DNA from: Agrypnia vestita | Lineage: Eukaryota; Arthropoda; Insecta; Trichoptera; Phryganeidae | DNA: 64,000 bases | NCBI GenBank assembly: GCA_016648135.1 | Contig: JADDOH010002113.1 | Location: 165,004-229,003, forward strand | Direction: 5' to 3' | Shown: one piece after another, positions 31,621 through 43,689 of the stretch | Layout of the letters: the number at the start of each line of letters is the position of its first letter | Position numbering within the stretch: the stretch's first letter is position 1 | Notes under the pieces: model-generated | What the model saw: the letters and a program-made list of their open reading frames with translations, nothing else | Database searches by the model: none | What the model was told of the DNA's origin: nothing | Made by a program: the position numbers and the translations under genes

Positions 31621-34035
31621 AGTTTGAAAATTAGATGTCCAGATGCACTCCAGCTGTTTTTTTTACGATTTTACTGTAGCTTGTAGATTTTCAAGGTTCG
31701 CCAATTCGCATTAGGTATGTACTGTTGCAACCTTTCGCAAAATACTTTTTAACGACGATTTGACCTTTTGAATTTCGTGCGAAGAATAACATTGAAATTT
31801 GTCTGGGAACTGTTCAAAATTTCGGAATCTTTCGCGTCAACTTTTTACACAACGTTACTGTACTTTTCGTATCATTGTTGCTATTAAATCTCCAAACCGT
31901 GGGTGCAGGAGTATAAAACGTTTCTTCCCAAGCAAATATTTACAGGGATAATTCACTTTTTATGATGTTACAGAGTGTATTTATTACAACCTTTTATGTA
32001 ACGGACTACGAATGCCAATAAATTTGCCGAAATGTTAAATTTACTCGCGTTTGAGCATATCGAAATAACCGCAGAGAAATATATGTTTCCCCCTTGGAAA
32101 CAAAGGCGTTTATTGACCAGTTAATCGCCTCGAATACGTCTTATTCCGCGTAATTTATACGTTTTGAAGACGAAGATACCATCTTGTTCCAGAAATGCCA
32201 CAAAAAAGCTTTTGCACCTTGCAATTATTTAGGACGCGCTATAAATCCCACCAGACGTCCGGGGCACATACCATGCATCGGTATTTGTGAATGAGTCTAT
32301 GGAATTTATTACAGTTAATAGAAACCCCATAAATCTAGCAGAGGCACCACACTGAAGGCCGTTCCATGGTGCCTTCATTATTTCATTTCAATTGCAAACT
32401 AATTTATTTATTTATTTATTTACTTTTTTACATAAAAAAATAATACATAAAATCAAAAAGTATATACATTAAACAATATCGGAAATAATCAGTAAAATAT
32501 AAAATATATGAATATAAACACCTGTATAAAAAGCAATAAAAGGTATAAGCAGTGGAAGTATCAGGTATAAGCATTAAAATATGAGTATAAAAATAAAAAT
32601 TTAAAATATAAAATACGGAGCAGTAATGTGTATAAAAAAATATATATTACACATATAACCAAATTCATTACCATTGTTTAATATAACACTTTTAACAATA
32701 TTTTTATATGAAAGTATGTTCTGACACTGGATTTGGTCCCCAGAGGGATAATGAATTAATTAAAGATAAATTATAGAAGTCTCACAGAGACGAAACTATT
32801 TATACGTGAGAAAAGTGGATGGAAGTCACTTTTGCAATGAATTCAGAGTATTTTATTAAAAAAAGCAAAAAGATAATGTTTTTATTTTATTCAATAACAA
32901 TTTTGAAAGAATACTAATTATGAAAACAATGGTGAGAGGATGAGATCAGCTATTGCGTATTAAGTTATGGACGGACATTTATTATTATTTGGATATTTTT
33001 ATATTATATTATACGATATTTTTTCTCATATATATGTTTACGTAAAAGTCATGCTTCAATGTTTTCACTTCACGCATCAGGTATTTAAATATTTATTTTT
33101 CTCGTATTAAATGTAGTATGCATGGGTCTCTTTAATTAAAATCAATTTTCTTTTGAATGACATCTTCTAAACAGCACGAAAAGATTTATCTACTCTGATA
33201 CAAACAAAAGTCTAGAAAAAAGCCATGGCAAGGCTGAATCTATCGGAGGAAATCTACCAATTGTATCACATACAAAAAAATAATCGTCATCTTATATTTA
33301 TTATTTGACCATATAATTTTATCAAACATAACAATTTAGCTGTCTATCCGTCCGTCTGTCCGTTTGTCCCCTTAACTTCGTATAACGTCCGTAATTTCGT
33401 TCAAATTCACGGCTTAAAAACGATCGGAGATGGGGCTTGAATCCCCGGGCCACCAAACCCGAAACGGCCGTTTTACGCGTGTTGCCACGGCCACCACTCT
33501 ATGGAGCGCCAAAAGGGTGCTAGAGCTTAGCAAAGACACGGACCAATGTTCCGTCATTTTTGACGGGTTGCAGCTAGTTGGTAATATTCATGGAAAACGC
33601 TGTGAAACGTGTCAGTAAAATTTATCTCATTTTATTTTGACAAAGGATGCTGTAGGCAGTGGCGTGCGGTAGGCACAAACTTAGGTCATGCTGTTACCGA
33701 GAAAATGATAATCGATCAAACATTTTATGAGGTCGTCGTGAATAAAGGTAGAAATATTTATTTACTTATTTAGCGCCTTTTAGGGCTTTTACATACAATA
33801 AAGGAAAGGTTTTACAATATTAAGCAATAACACAAGCTACATTAGGTGTTAGTGGTATTATGCATGGCTATTATTATTAAATATTACGAAAGAATACTTT
33901 TTAAGCCTCATCAAACCAAACCGTACTTAAATTCAAATTTTTATTTGTGCACATACGTCCCGTATCTCGACGTCAAGCCGAAATCGGGTGATAGGCCAAG
34001 TCATATAACTATCAAATATTGACGACTTATAAGTA
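31621..34035. other. intron sequence with scattered repeat pieces
   Basis: 31700-32395 is mixed, non-repetitive to the eye, and may contain conserved non-coding DNA. 32400-32700 is AT-rich and shares inverted words (GGTATAAGCAGTGGAAGTAT) with 53930-54190. 32760-32835 is a foldback-family fragment. 33040-33085 is a right-end piece of the 47505-47734 MITE family. 33350-33620 has one 62-codon frame with no known domain. Confidence 0.4.
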
Positions 34036-34108
34036 GCTGGGATAGTGAAATTGGTATCACGTTGTCCGCGTAAGACGAAGGTCCGTGGTTCGAATCCAGG
34101 TTTCAGCA
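34036..34108 (+). tRNA. tRNA-like sequence, probable pseudogene
   Basis: The 73 bases fold as a cloverleaf: acceptor GCTGGGA with TTTCAGC, D-arm closed by GTG/CAC, anticodon stem TTGTC/GACGA, T-arm loop TTCGAAT. However the anticodon loop is CGCGTAA, with G where universal U33 should be (the nominal anticodon would be CGT), and the T stem has a G-G mismatch. A decayed tRNA or SINE head is likelier than a working gene. An oligo-T run follows shortly. Confidence 0.45.
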
Positions 34109-34261
34109 TTTAATATTTTTCAGTTTTATTATTTGATATTTGTGTGTTTCTCTTAATCTCATTTATTTATTTCTTATATATATATCTACTGATCATATAC
34201 TAATATATAATACTCTATATATATATATATATATATTAATTACTCATTATATCTATCACAT

Positions 34262-34734
34262 ATATTCCCGCCAAGTATTCTCCACAACCAGCCACAACCA
34301 CCCACCGGTGGTTATGGGGATGGATAGCCCTTGGTGTCACATCGAAAATATGTGAGTTTGGTGGGGGTGGCAGTGCGTGGGTGGGAGTGGGTGACGAAAA
34401 TGAGCTTTCTAGCACATTGTTTTGTTATGGGAAGGCCGCAAATGCTTCAGAAGAAAAATAGGCGCGCCGACTGTGTCGGTGAGTCTAGAAGGTTCCAGAA
34501 AAACCTGCACTAGAAAGTTCTGGAAGGAGAAGGTTCTAGAAAATTCCCGAAAGTTCTATAAGGTTCTGAACTGAGTGGCGGAATGTGTCGATGTGTCTAG
34601 AAGGTTCCTGTACATTCGATAAATTTCTTGGAAGTTCTGTATGGAGAATGTTCTGGAAGGTTCGCGAAAGTTCTATGACGATCCAAACAGTGTACTAAAA
34701 ATCTACGCGCGCGAAGCCGCGCGGGCACAGCTAG
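34262..34734 (+). mobile_element. non-autonomous Helitron, copy A
   Basis: The 3' end reads GCGCGAAGCCGCGCGGGCAC, then AGCTAG followed by T: a GC hairpin about ten bases before CTAG, the standard Helitron 3' terminus. Internal sequence matches 51030-51446 almost throughout (GGATAGCCCTTGGTGTCACA, GTCGGTGAGTCTAGAAGGTT). Extra AGTTCT/GGTTCTAGAA repeats fill the 3' third. No Rep/helicase frame. The 5' end is only approximate (near CCCGCCAAGT). Confidence 0.8.
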
Positions 34735-36398
34735 TAAATATATAAAACAAAATACTACACAACTATAAAATTAATCAATTAATCTAGGATATAAATATAA
34801 AATGTTTATAATAAAAACAGTAGATATTGTATAATACAAAAGCAATAGTGAAAATAAAATAATATATGTAAAGAATCATATGTATAGATAGTAACAACAT
34901 GTAAATATGATTGATTACCAAAGCAATAGCACAGTTAAAAAGTATATACATATATAAAAGTGAATGTTCGCGTATATTAAATAGTGATAAAAAATACAGT
35001 TTAATGAGCAATAAATTATGACCTGTTTTCGGCAGTTGGGTACTTGTGCAAATGCAGGTCATAATAATGTCTTCGCGAATAGTGATGTGTAGAAAGGTAA
35101 AAGTAGGGTGTCCACACTGACACTGAATGGATACAGAAGACATTTGAATATCACTTCTATCAGTCAGCAACTCTCAATGTTTTCGGGAAGAACATTGAAG
35201 AACAAAGGAACTTTGTAAAAAAAACTTCTTTGTCCAAAAACATCTCACTAGGGAGAACTTGTGCCGAAATGAGCAGCTGGCAATATAGTTAGAACAAAAT
35301 AATAAATATATAAAACAAAATTCTACACAACTATTAAATTAATCAATTAATCTAGGATATACATACAAAGTGTTTATAATAAAACAGTAGATATTGTATA
35401 ATACAAAAGCAATAGTGAAAATAAAATTATATGTATATATAAAGAATCATATGTATGGATAGTAACAACATGTAAATATGATTGATTACTAAAGCAATAG
35501 CACAGTTAAAAAGTATATAGATACATATACAAAAGTGAATGTTCGCGTATATTAAATAGTGATAAAAAATACAGTTTAATGAGCAATAAATTATGACCTG
35601 TTTTCGGCAGTTGGGTACTTGTGCAAATGCAGGTCATAATAATGTCTTCGCGAATAGTGATGTGTAGAAAGGTAAAAGTAGGGTGTCCACACTGACACTG
35701 AATGGATACAGAAGACATTTGAATATCACTTCTATCAGTCAGCAACTCTCAATGTTTTCGGGAAGAACATTGAAGAACAAAGGAACTTTGTAAAAAAAAC
35801 TTCTTTGTCCAAAAACATCTCACTAGGGAGAACTTGTGCCGAAATGAGCAGCTGGCAATATAGTTAGAACAAAATAATAAATATATAAAACAAAATTCTA
35901 CACAACTATTAAATTAATCAATTAATCTAGGATATACATACAAAGTGTTTATAATAAAACAGTAGATATTGTATAATACAAAAGCAATAGTGAAAATAAA
36001 ATTATATGTATATATAAAGAATCATATGTATGGATAGTAACAACATGTAAATATGATTGATTACTAAAGCAATAGCACAGTTAAAAAGTATATAGATACA
36101 TATACAAAAGTGAATGTTCGCGTATATTAAATAGTGATAAAAAATACAGTTTAATGAGCAATAAATTATGACCTGTTTTGGGCAGTTGGGTATTTGTGCA
36201 AATGCAGGTGACAATAATGTCTTCGCGAATAGTGATGTGTAAAAAGGTAAAAGTATGGTATCCACACCGACTATGACAGAATGGATACCAAAGACATTTG
36301 AATATCACTTCTATCAGTCAGCAAGTCTTAATGTTTTCGGGAAGAAGATTGAAGAACAAAGGAACCTTGTAAAAAAAACTTCTTTGTCCAAAAACTGT
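34735..36398. repeat. three tandem 570-bp units
   Basis: Units start (TATAAAACAA word) at 34741, 35309 and 35883, so the spacing is 568 and 574 bp. Units two and three share variants (GGATATACATACAAAGTG) absent from unit one. The third unit stops at about 36398 in the middle of a shared segment (TTTGTCCAAAAAC). The array begins immediately after the CTAG end of the Helitron. Minus-strand frames of up to 128 codons are shared by all units but have no recognisable domain. Confidence 0.9.
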
Positions 36399-36610
36399 CT
36401 TGGTATTTACTGGCTGATAATTAGGGAAGTAGACATTCTAGTATGGCGCATTTGCTGGGTTCGTTTAGCAGCAATTTTGACTTTACAGAATTTGTATAGT
36501 CTGAATAATTGCTAGCTGGCTGACAGGGAATAAAAGTTGTGAAGAGTATAAAAATTTTTTTTTAAACATGATATGAAAAAAGTAACCCATAAAAACCAAG
36601 TTTTACTATA
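36399..36610. other. no feature recognised
   Basis: Short mixed stretch between the tandem array and the next MITE. Confidence 0.4.
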
Positions 36611-37247
36611 CTCCCTTTCTTTGTAAAAAAATAATAAAATAACAATAATTAAAGACGAATTAAAACATAGAACATAACACTAAACTTATAGAAATTTAAT
36701 ATATTTCTAAAATGTCAGATGTTTTGAGATGTCAAGATTTTGATAGATTCAATTATCATCAATATCGTACCTTATGAATTTCCAGCGTCAAATGATTTAG
36801 TCAGAATCAGATTTGAGTAATGTTGAATTCTTCAAAACTAAGCAGAAATCTAAAAGAAATAAATTATTATTTGATTTTTTCCCAAAAAAAAAACAATTTT
36901 GCTGTCATCTGTGAACCAATTGTTTTGTAAATTTTCGAAATTCGTAGTGATGTACCTATTATACCGACGGAGTAATTCAAATTTAGAAAATATTCCGCGA
37001 CGTTATCGGGCCGCCGCCGCGCCGTTACTAATCAAAATTTTTTAATGATTCCAATTTGAAAAAACCAATAAAATTTCTAAAAATCCGAAATTATACTATA
37101 ATTATCAATTTTTTTTAACGAAAATTTGATAGATCTTCTTGATCGTCGCCACGAGTCTGCTTGCCAAGTTTCAGCTCGATTGGATCACGGGAAAAGGGTC
37201 AAAAATCGATCCAAAGTTTTTGGTGACGGCAAGCAGAGCAGAGGGAG
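36611..37247 (+). mobile_element. TA-flanked MITE (CTCCCTTT family), longest copy
   Basis: Starts CTCCCTTTCTTTG after TA (36609-36610) and ends GCAGAGGGAG before TA (37248-37249). Hallmark words are CCGCGACGTTATCGGGCC, TTGATAGATCTTCTTGATCG, CAGCTCGATTGGATCACGGG and AAAAATCGATCCAAAG. The TA duplication suits the Tc1/mariner superfamily. Non-coding. Other copies: 9372, 41702, 54905. Confidence 0.75.
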
Positions 37248-37774
37248 TAAAAAGAATTTACGTGATATTTCGAGTTACCTAACTTAATCGGATTACTAAT
37301 TTATAATAAAATTCATTTCAATTAATTAATCCTTATGTTTTATTACGGCATTACTGTTTCACGGCGACTTTTGATTTTCACCGCAACACGGTCATTTAGG
37401 AAACGAACAAGTTTCTTCGTAGTTAAGCCAGTCATAAAGGCTTTTATTGCCGTAAATATATGATTGACGTCAACATTTATGAATCGACTGGTAGTACACG
37501 GCCTGCATTATATTATTATGTTAATTTTTAATGTTTGAATGTCCTCAGCGACATCTATTGAAGTTAAACCGATTAGTAAAAAAAATTGATACGAAAAAGC
37601 TTGCGTACGTCTCTCTGATCTCCGACTGACCTTGAACTGGCTTTTCTGCTACCGCTCCGCCTAATTTCTCAATCTTCCTGCGCATCTCCCATCGCAAAAA
37701 ATGATTAAGATGTAGAATAAGTCAAGGGCGCGAGTATAAAAACATCGCTATCAGTTTAAGTTTTAGCGATTATT
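37248..37774. other. no gene recognised
   Basis: Mixed sequence; 37590-37720 is GC-richer without a domain. It ends at the A/T tail of the LINE copy. Confidence 0.35.
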
Positions 37775-38514
37775 TTTTTTTTTTTTATTTCATAAATTTT
37801 TTATTTATTTTTATTTCATAAAAATCCTTGTTTACAAATAAAGGTACTTAATACTAATTTAATAATAAAAATATAAGATAAATTACACTTTTTTGTTAAA
37901 TTTGTAGATTATGCCACTCTACTAGGCTATGCCTGTCCCAGAGTGGCGTTATAGAACACAATTATAATTTTATTTTTAATTCGTCAGTAATATTTATTTT
38001 CATAAGGTAGTAATTATGTATCTACAAAGTATCAAGTGCAGTGTTAGTGGTAAGTTAAGTGAGTCATAAGTCCAAGTGTAAATATGTGTAGAATAATTGT
38101 TTAATGTAAAAAGGGTTAAAGTTTTGTTTAAGATTATTTTTTATTTTCCTTAATTAATTAATTTATTTATATAGGTATGTATTTTTATTTTTAGACATTA
38201 TTATGCAATTACAGTAAGTAAATTTTCGGTTGCTGTTCTACCTTTGGAGGCAAGCCAGTTGTTTGCTAAAGCTTTTATTTTATTAATTGAGTATATTCTG
38301 ATTTTCGGGAAGTCTGTTTTAAATATGTTAAATATTTTAGGCCCTATGTATGAGTAATTTTTCAGTCCATGTGTTGTCTTAGTTTTTGGTATTTCGTCAA
38401 GGTTTCGTAATGCTTGTCTAGTATTATGTGAATGCGAGTTACTGGTTGCTGTTAGGTGGTTTGAGTTTTTGATGTAGATGATGAGGGTAAACTTAACGAA
38501 CAGCTGTCTAACGT
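37775..38514 (-). pseudogene. 5'-truncated copy of the 61450-64000 LINE
   Basis: On the minus strand it matches the last 740 bases of the LINE at 61450-64000: the end of the RT protein (GACAGCTGTTCGTTAAG near 38500), then the untranslated CTCTGGGACAGGCATAGCCT segment, then the A-rich tail at 37775. Homology stops abruptly at about 38514, the truncation point. Confidence 0.85.
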
Positions 38515-38596
38515 AATATTAGATTAGATTATTTTTATTAGAGCATTTACGTTACACTGTTGTCATTTGTTCTATCGCTTCTTTCATTAAGTATTA

Positions 38597-39150
38597 AGCC
38601 ATGTATTCACTAGGGGACAAATCGCGAAACATTCCGCGCGGCATGTCGTATCAACATCTACACTCATATCGTGTACACACCGGGACTGACATATAACTTG
38701 TCGCGGAAATGTCGCCCGATGAGGTTATGTTGGCAGCTGCGTATGTCGAATCGTATGCGTGTATCGAATGTCTGATGGATCTTTTGCTATGCTCTCCCAC
38801 GCGTCGTTTTTCTTTATTTTATGTTTATATTCACAGTTTGAAGTGTTCCACAGCATTGTATGGCCTTGGTAGAGCTCGATGAGTTGGAGAACAATTTCGT
38901 TTTCCCACAAGGTCATGTTGATGGATACAGCGCATGCGAATTCACTTCTAAACATACCACGTTGTACTGACGCGCGGCGCAATGTCGCGGTGAGCTCGCT
39001 CGGGTAACGTGCGCATGGCAACGTTGCCATGGAGTGTAGAATGCCGCGCTATGTTGTGTACGATGTCGCGGAACAGTGCGCGACGTTGCAACGTCACGTA
39101 GACTCCGCGTGATGTAGAGGGGCAATTTGTCCCCTAGTGAATACATGGCT
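38597..39150. mobile_element. PIF/Harbinger-like element with TTA duplication
   Basis: Ends AGCCATGTATTCACTAGGGG and inverse (inverted repeat about 26 bp, through GGGGACAAAT), flanked by TTA at 38594-38596 and 39151-39153. TTA target duplication is the PIF/Harbinger signature. The core has a minus-strand MADF fragment. No transposase; non-autonomous. Confidence 0.8.
38760..38925 (-). pseudogene. MADF-domain fragment inside Harbinger-like element
   Basis: On the minus strand reads MTLWENEIVLQLIELYQGHT, then MLWNTSNCEYKHKIKKNDAW and ESIAK. L..LIELY..H..LWN....EYK.K.KK.DAWE.IA is a MADF DNA-binding domain. It ends in unrelated residues soon after. The larger frame (38725-39030) extends over element terminus sequence and is not a real protein start. 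Confidence 0.75.
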
Positions 39151-39389
39151 TTATACATGACTCAGAAAAAGAATCTTCGACAAACACGAACCGAACAATT
39201 ATTTTTTGTTTATTTATGTATATAAAGGACAGCACACAGTATATGCATATATGCAAAAAAAAAAATTCACTGAACAGGAAATCATCATTATATAAAAAAA
39301 CATGCACCTCTTTCGTGCTATACCTAGTATCGTTCATCAAAGTGTTCGCGGCTATTTATTAATGTTTTTAAGTTGCGTTTTATGGGGGT

Positions 39390-39395
39390 GTGTAT

Positions 39396-39434
<39 letters not shown>

Positions 39435-39455
39435 TGTGTGTGTGTGTATAAAATG
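39390..39455. repeat. (TG)n microsatellite
   Basis: About 28 TG units with a few TA/TT interruptions. Confidence 0.9.
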
Positions 39456-39526
39456 TCTAAATCTAAAATATTATTACTGTCTATTAATTGAAGCATTTTT
39501 AGAAGCGTTCGTTTTGCCTATGTTTA

Positions 39527-39760
39527 TATTTTTTTTATTTATTTTAAAAAAATCCTTGTTTACAAATAAAGGTACTTAATACTAATTTCATGATAAAAAT
39601 ATAAGATAAATTACACTTTTTTTGTTAAATTTGTGGATTATGCCACTCTACTAGGCTACGCCTGTCCCAGAGTGGCGTTATAGAACACAATTATAATATT
39701 TTTTTAAATTCGTCAGTAATATTTATTTTCATGAGGTAGTAATTATGTATCGTAATATAA
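39527..39760 (-). pseudogene. short 3' copy of the 61450-64000 LINE
   Basis: Only the 3' untranslated region is present: the A-rich tail, CTTGTTTACAAATAAAGGTA, then GGCTACGCCTGTCCCAGAGT and CGTCAGTAATATTTATTTTC. Strongly 5'-truncated, about 230 bp. Confidence 0.85.
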
Positions 39761-39879
39761 TATTATAATATATCGTAATAAAATTAATACTTGCAATTTT
39801 AATTTTTAGCATACACCGGTGAAGGGTCGACGCTAACGAATCTAACGCCACCAGATATAGCTGCGATATGCGTAACACG

Positions 39880-40020
39880 TGCTAACACGAACTACAATTT
39901 CGCTATAATTTATGTATTGCATTTTGTGAAAAATTGCACTCAAAAAAACACAAATACTATTTCACTATAATTTATGTATTGCATTTTGTGAAAAATTGAA
40001 GCCAATTAAGTTGACTAAGT
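39880..40020 (+). repeat. two tandem 61-bp units
   Basis: TATAATTTATGTATTGCATT, then TTGTGAAAAATTG, occurs twice about 61 bp apart with high identity. Confidence 0.75.
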
Positions 40021-40162
40021 AAATTCCAGCAATAAGAAATCGTATACATGAGTAGGTAATTTGGATTTATAAAAGCGGTGAGTTCAATCATATTGCAATG
40101 TTTGTAATAATATTGAATGAATTACAATAATGTTAAATTAATTAGTTTGATTTCGAAAATAT

Positions 40163-40727
40163 TGTAACGAAATGACAAAAGAGATTACGTACAGAAACCC
40201 TCGTAATATGTCAATGACGACAATAACATCTCACCTCTAGGACCTTCCACTACATTCTGGAACACACTACCACACTCTGCAATTAGCTGAAGCATTCGAG
40301 GAACACCTGGAAAAATCTAAAAACGACGAGAATCTTCTCCTAAACACTAGATTAATCTAGGAGATTAGTTAATCCAGTTTTTGGGTATAAATACGGAAAT
40401 TCTCTGCGGAACAAGAGATTTGTCGTGTTTGGCAGTCCGTTCGTTGTCAAGTCGGCTGCGAGCCGAATGGCGATGGCCAGTGTGGCAGTCGTGAGATAAT
40501 CAAAGCGATAAATAAAGCGAATAATCGAGCAGAGTAAACCAGAGCGACTAATACGTGCGAGAATTTGATGAAATGTTAATAAAGTGTTCATTTACGAGAA
40601 ATAGTGTAATTTTAAGAATAGCGTTACGTGACTTTGTACGTTGAATAATGAATTAATCACTGATAGATAAATCGCTAATTAATTTCAAGGGTTTTCGTTC
40701 ATTTCTCCCTAGCCACGATACGTGACA
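40163..40727 (+). mobile_element. solo LTR with 4-bp target duplication
   Basis: Starts TGTAACGAAATGAC and ends CACGATACGTGACA (TG...CA form), flanked by ATAT at 40159-40162 and 40728-40731. It has GGGTATAAATACGGAAATT (TATA box, about 40382-40400) and AATAAAG signals near 40512 and 40580, in the order promoter then polyadenylation expected of an LTR. No internal retroelement genes remain, so it arose by LTR-LTR recombination. Relatives: 13367 and 43690. A 4-bp duplication suits Gypsy-type elements. Confidence 0.8.
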
Positions 40728-41191
40728 ATATGAAAAAAATTAATATTCCATATAAGTTACAATAGTTACATTCCAAGTATTACCTACAGAAAATAAGTCA
40801 GAAAGATTGAAAAAAAATGTAAACTTTGATGTCGCTTATCTCAGTCGATATTTGTCGACATTTCACCCCTAGTGATAACCCAAAAACAATAATTCTATTC
40901 AAAATTAAATGAAGAAGTCTCCCCCAATGTTTTTACTACTAGCTACTAGACGTCCCGTATAGTTGAAGGATAAAAATAAAATGACAAGAACGCAAACTGA
41001 TTTGTGTATATTTTAATTATGTTAAAGGTTTGATAAGAATATCAATAAAGATAATAATATGCAGTTGGTATCTCACTAACTACCTAAGTAGGTACACAAA
41101 ATTATGGCGTCATTTTTCGTACGTAAGTTGGCGCGTAGGTATCTGTCCAGACACTTGCAACGGTTGATATTTTTCCTCGCTCCTGTCATGA
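40728..41191. other. repeat relics, no gene
   Basis: 40780-40960 contains the AAAATAAGTCAGAAAGATTG and GCTACTAGACG words of the repeat seen at 22055 and 47270. The remainder is non-coding. Confidence 0.45.
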
Positions 41192-41263
41192 GGGGATATA
41201 GCTCAGTGGTAGAGCATTCGACTGCAGATCGAGAGGTCCCCGGTTCAAACCCGGGTGTCCCCT
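41192..41263 (+). tRNA. tRNA-Cys (GCA)
   Basis: 72 bases fold into a complete cloverleaf: acceptor GGGGATA/TGTCCCC, D stem GCTC/GAGC, anticodon stem TTCGA/TCGAG, T stem CCCGG/CCGGG. The anticodon loop CTGCAGA gives GCA (41224-41226), with U33 present and discriminator U as expected for cysteine. A box (TAGCTCAGTGG) and B box (GGTTCAAACCC) are intact, and an oligo-T terminator lies just downstream (about 41272-41285). No intron. It looks functional. Confidence 0.97.
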
Positions 41264-41701
41264 AAATTAATGTTTTTTATTTTTACAATTGAACGTAGTT
41301 ATGCAGAAAGCACCCAACCCACAAAATGCTAAAAATGCTTTATTTACGGGTTTAGACAGAACAAATACATACGATATTTTTATGTGTTGAAAAAAAAGTG
41401 GTTCGACTGTTTTCTACGGCTTCAAAATTAGAAATCCTGATATTGGTTTAAAACACCCATGTGATATGGACGCATTGTGCAACTTATTAATTCTACTGTT
41501 ACTATACGATAGTAATTTTGCAGAAAACATCTAAGGGCGTTGAACGTTTTCTACGCCTCGGATAATACTTTTTACTTTATGCTTTACACGATTCATAGAA
41601 CCTACATAAATAAGTAGGTACTGATTTTGTACATTTAAACATCTTGTAGAAAGAATAAAACCTAAAAAAAAGTAACCCATAAAAACCAAGTTTTTATTAT
41701 A
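41264..41701. other. no gene recognised
   Basis: After the tRNA terminator, mixed AT-rich sequence with no recognisable feature. Confidence 0.4.
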
Positions 41702-42140
41702 CTCCCTTTCTTTGTAAAATATAACAACAATTAAGGACGAATTAAAACATATAACATAACACTAAACTTAACAGTAATTTAATATATTTCTAAAATGTCA
41801 GATGTTTTGAGCTTTGATAAGACACTTCATGCTATGAAGATTAAATTCATTTAGATTTAGATTTTCAACATTCGTAGTGAAGTACCTATTATGTATACCG
41901 ACGGAGTAATTCAAGTTTAGAAAATATTCCGCGACGTTATCGGGCCGCCGTTGCTAATCAAACTTTTCTAATGATTCCAATTTGAAAAAAACAATAAAAT
42001 TTCTAAAAATCCGAAATTATACTATAATTATTTTTTTTAACGAAAATTTGATAGATCTTCTTGATCGTCACCACGAGTCTACTTGCCAAGTTTCAGCTCG
42101 ATTGGATCACGGGAAAAGGGTCAAAAATCGATCCAAAGTT
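41702..42140 (+). mobile_element. TA-flanked MITE (CTCCCTTT family), right end missing
   Basis: Starts CTCCCTTTCTTTGTAAAA after TA and follows the 36611 copy through GATCCAAAG, where homology stops at about 42140 beside a hAT remnant. It lacks the GCCGCC expansion seen in the 36611 copy. Confidence 0.7.
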
Positions 42141-42699
42141 TTTTTTTGAAAATTAACAGTATTTTATTTATCGAATGTTTTAAATACATATTTTTTAGAG
42201 ATTCTCGCACAACTTATTGATTTACACTCTTTTTTAAAAACTTCATACGCCTCACCACAATTATAACTAAAATTAAAATAAATGAGGAGCTCATTTTTTA
42301 TTAAATTAATAATTTCTCTATTTCTATCCACCCGCCACTTTGCATTCATTACTGAAAAAATTCTTTCAATAAATGCTGAGGTGGCGGGAACAGAAAGTAG
42401 ATATGAGACAATTTGAGTAATATTTTTAAATTCTTCTGAGGTTTACTAATAAATGGCTCCACTTTTGGCCAGTACTCATTTCAAGAAAATCTTTGTTTTC
42501 TGATTCGTTTTGATACTCCATTATTGTGACTTGTTTGTGGCTTTGTGTCAGCGTCTAAGTCTGAAACTTATAGTGTTACGCATTTTGATGCTGAAAACAG
42601 TATTTTGTATATGTACTTTATTTTTGTTCAATAGTAAAAAGTATAATGTAGTGAAAAACAGTATGATACTGTTTTTAACAGTATAGTTGGCAACCCTAG
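42141..42699 (-). pseudogene. hAT transposase C-terminal relic with one terminus
   Basis: On the minus strand reads EFKNITQIVSYLLSVPATSA, FIERIFSVMNAKWRVDRNRE, then IINLIKNELLIYFNFSYNCG. The VERIFS.MN..W...RNR..I..IKNEL block is the hAT dimerisation region. Upstream there are several stops. The 5' side ends at 42699 with GTTGGCAACCCTAG, a plausible hAT-type terminus. Most of the protein is missing. Confidence 0.7.
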
Positions 42700-43549
42700 G
42701 TTAGGTTAGGTCTAAGGACAGAAGGCACTATTGTATTCATTATGAAATGTATTTAATTATATCATATTTTATTATAATGTTCGCGAGGTTTGCACAGGGG
42801 TTAATTCTGTTTAATTATTAAATGTTTATTTAGCCTCACTCGATGTTTTAATTGATTATTGAGGCTTTGCATAATATTGCTATTGTTTTTATGTAGATAT
42901 GTACGGGTGAGGGAATCGTTTTTAAATTTTATCATTTTTTTAAAATCAGTTACATCACTTGGATTACATCTTCACATTCCAATGGACGCCACCATGAAAT
43001 AATGAGTCAATCTGAATAATCAAACACCCATTAACCAAAAAAGGGGATACTTAATTTATCAACGGCCTCAATAAAATAAACAGAAACAAGAGAAACGCGT
43101 ATCTACTATTTGAATTAAATAAAGAAACAAAAATAACCGAATCCAAATAAGATTTCTTTTAATGTTGCATTCGAGATTAACATCTGTGTCGAGTATTGGA
43201 GAGATAGACTGGTGTAATCTCCAAAATAAAATGAAAATCAAATCATTGTCAATTCATTAGCCACAAACGATACCTACAAGGATTTAAATAATGATAGTGC
43301 GTGCGGTGGTTTTTTAGGCGAGAAAAGAACACATATTTAAAAAATTTCGAATCCTGCCACGAGTTTGAACATCACTATTATTACTTCTAACGAAATGCGA
43401 TTATTATAAAGGTGAAAATCTCGACTGTTACTATAATATTATTTATCCGTAGAATACAGGAGGCATACATTAACTTAGGTCATGCTGTTACCGTTTATAT
43501 ATACCCACAAGTATACATATTTTATATTATATACTACGGCAAAATGTGT
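42700..43549. other. AT-rich, no gene recognised
   Basis: Nothing supported beyond short GGTTAGGTTAGG words at 42700-42712. Confidence 0.4.
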
Positions 43550-43592
<43 letters not shown>

Positions 43593-43633
43593 TATATATA
43601 TAATATATATATATATAGTATATATATATATAT
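43550..43633. repeat. (TA)n microsatellite, interrupted
   Basis: Four TA blocks separated by ATA or GTA interruptions. Confidence 0.9.
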
Positions 43634-43689
43634 TCTGTCAGGGTACGCAGCTGGGGAAGGCAAATGATAACATCGGAAATTAATTATCG

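Noticed and set aside
33430..33618. 62-codon frame as a host exon
   Set aside because: No recognisable domain and no splice sites; it lies among repeat pieces.
34784..35170. 128-codon minus-strand frame repeated in the tandem units
   Set aside because: No recognisable domain, low-complexity translation of AT-rich DNA; it recurs only because the units are duplicated.
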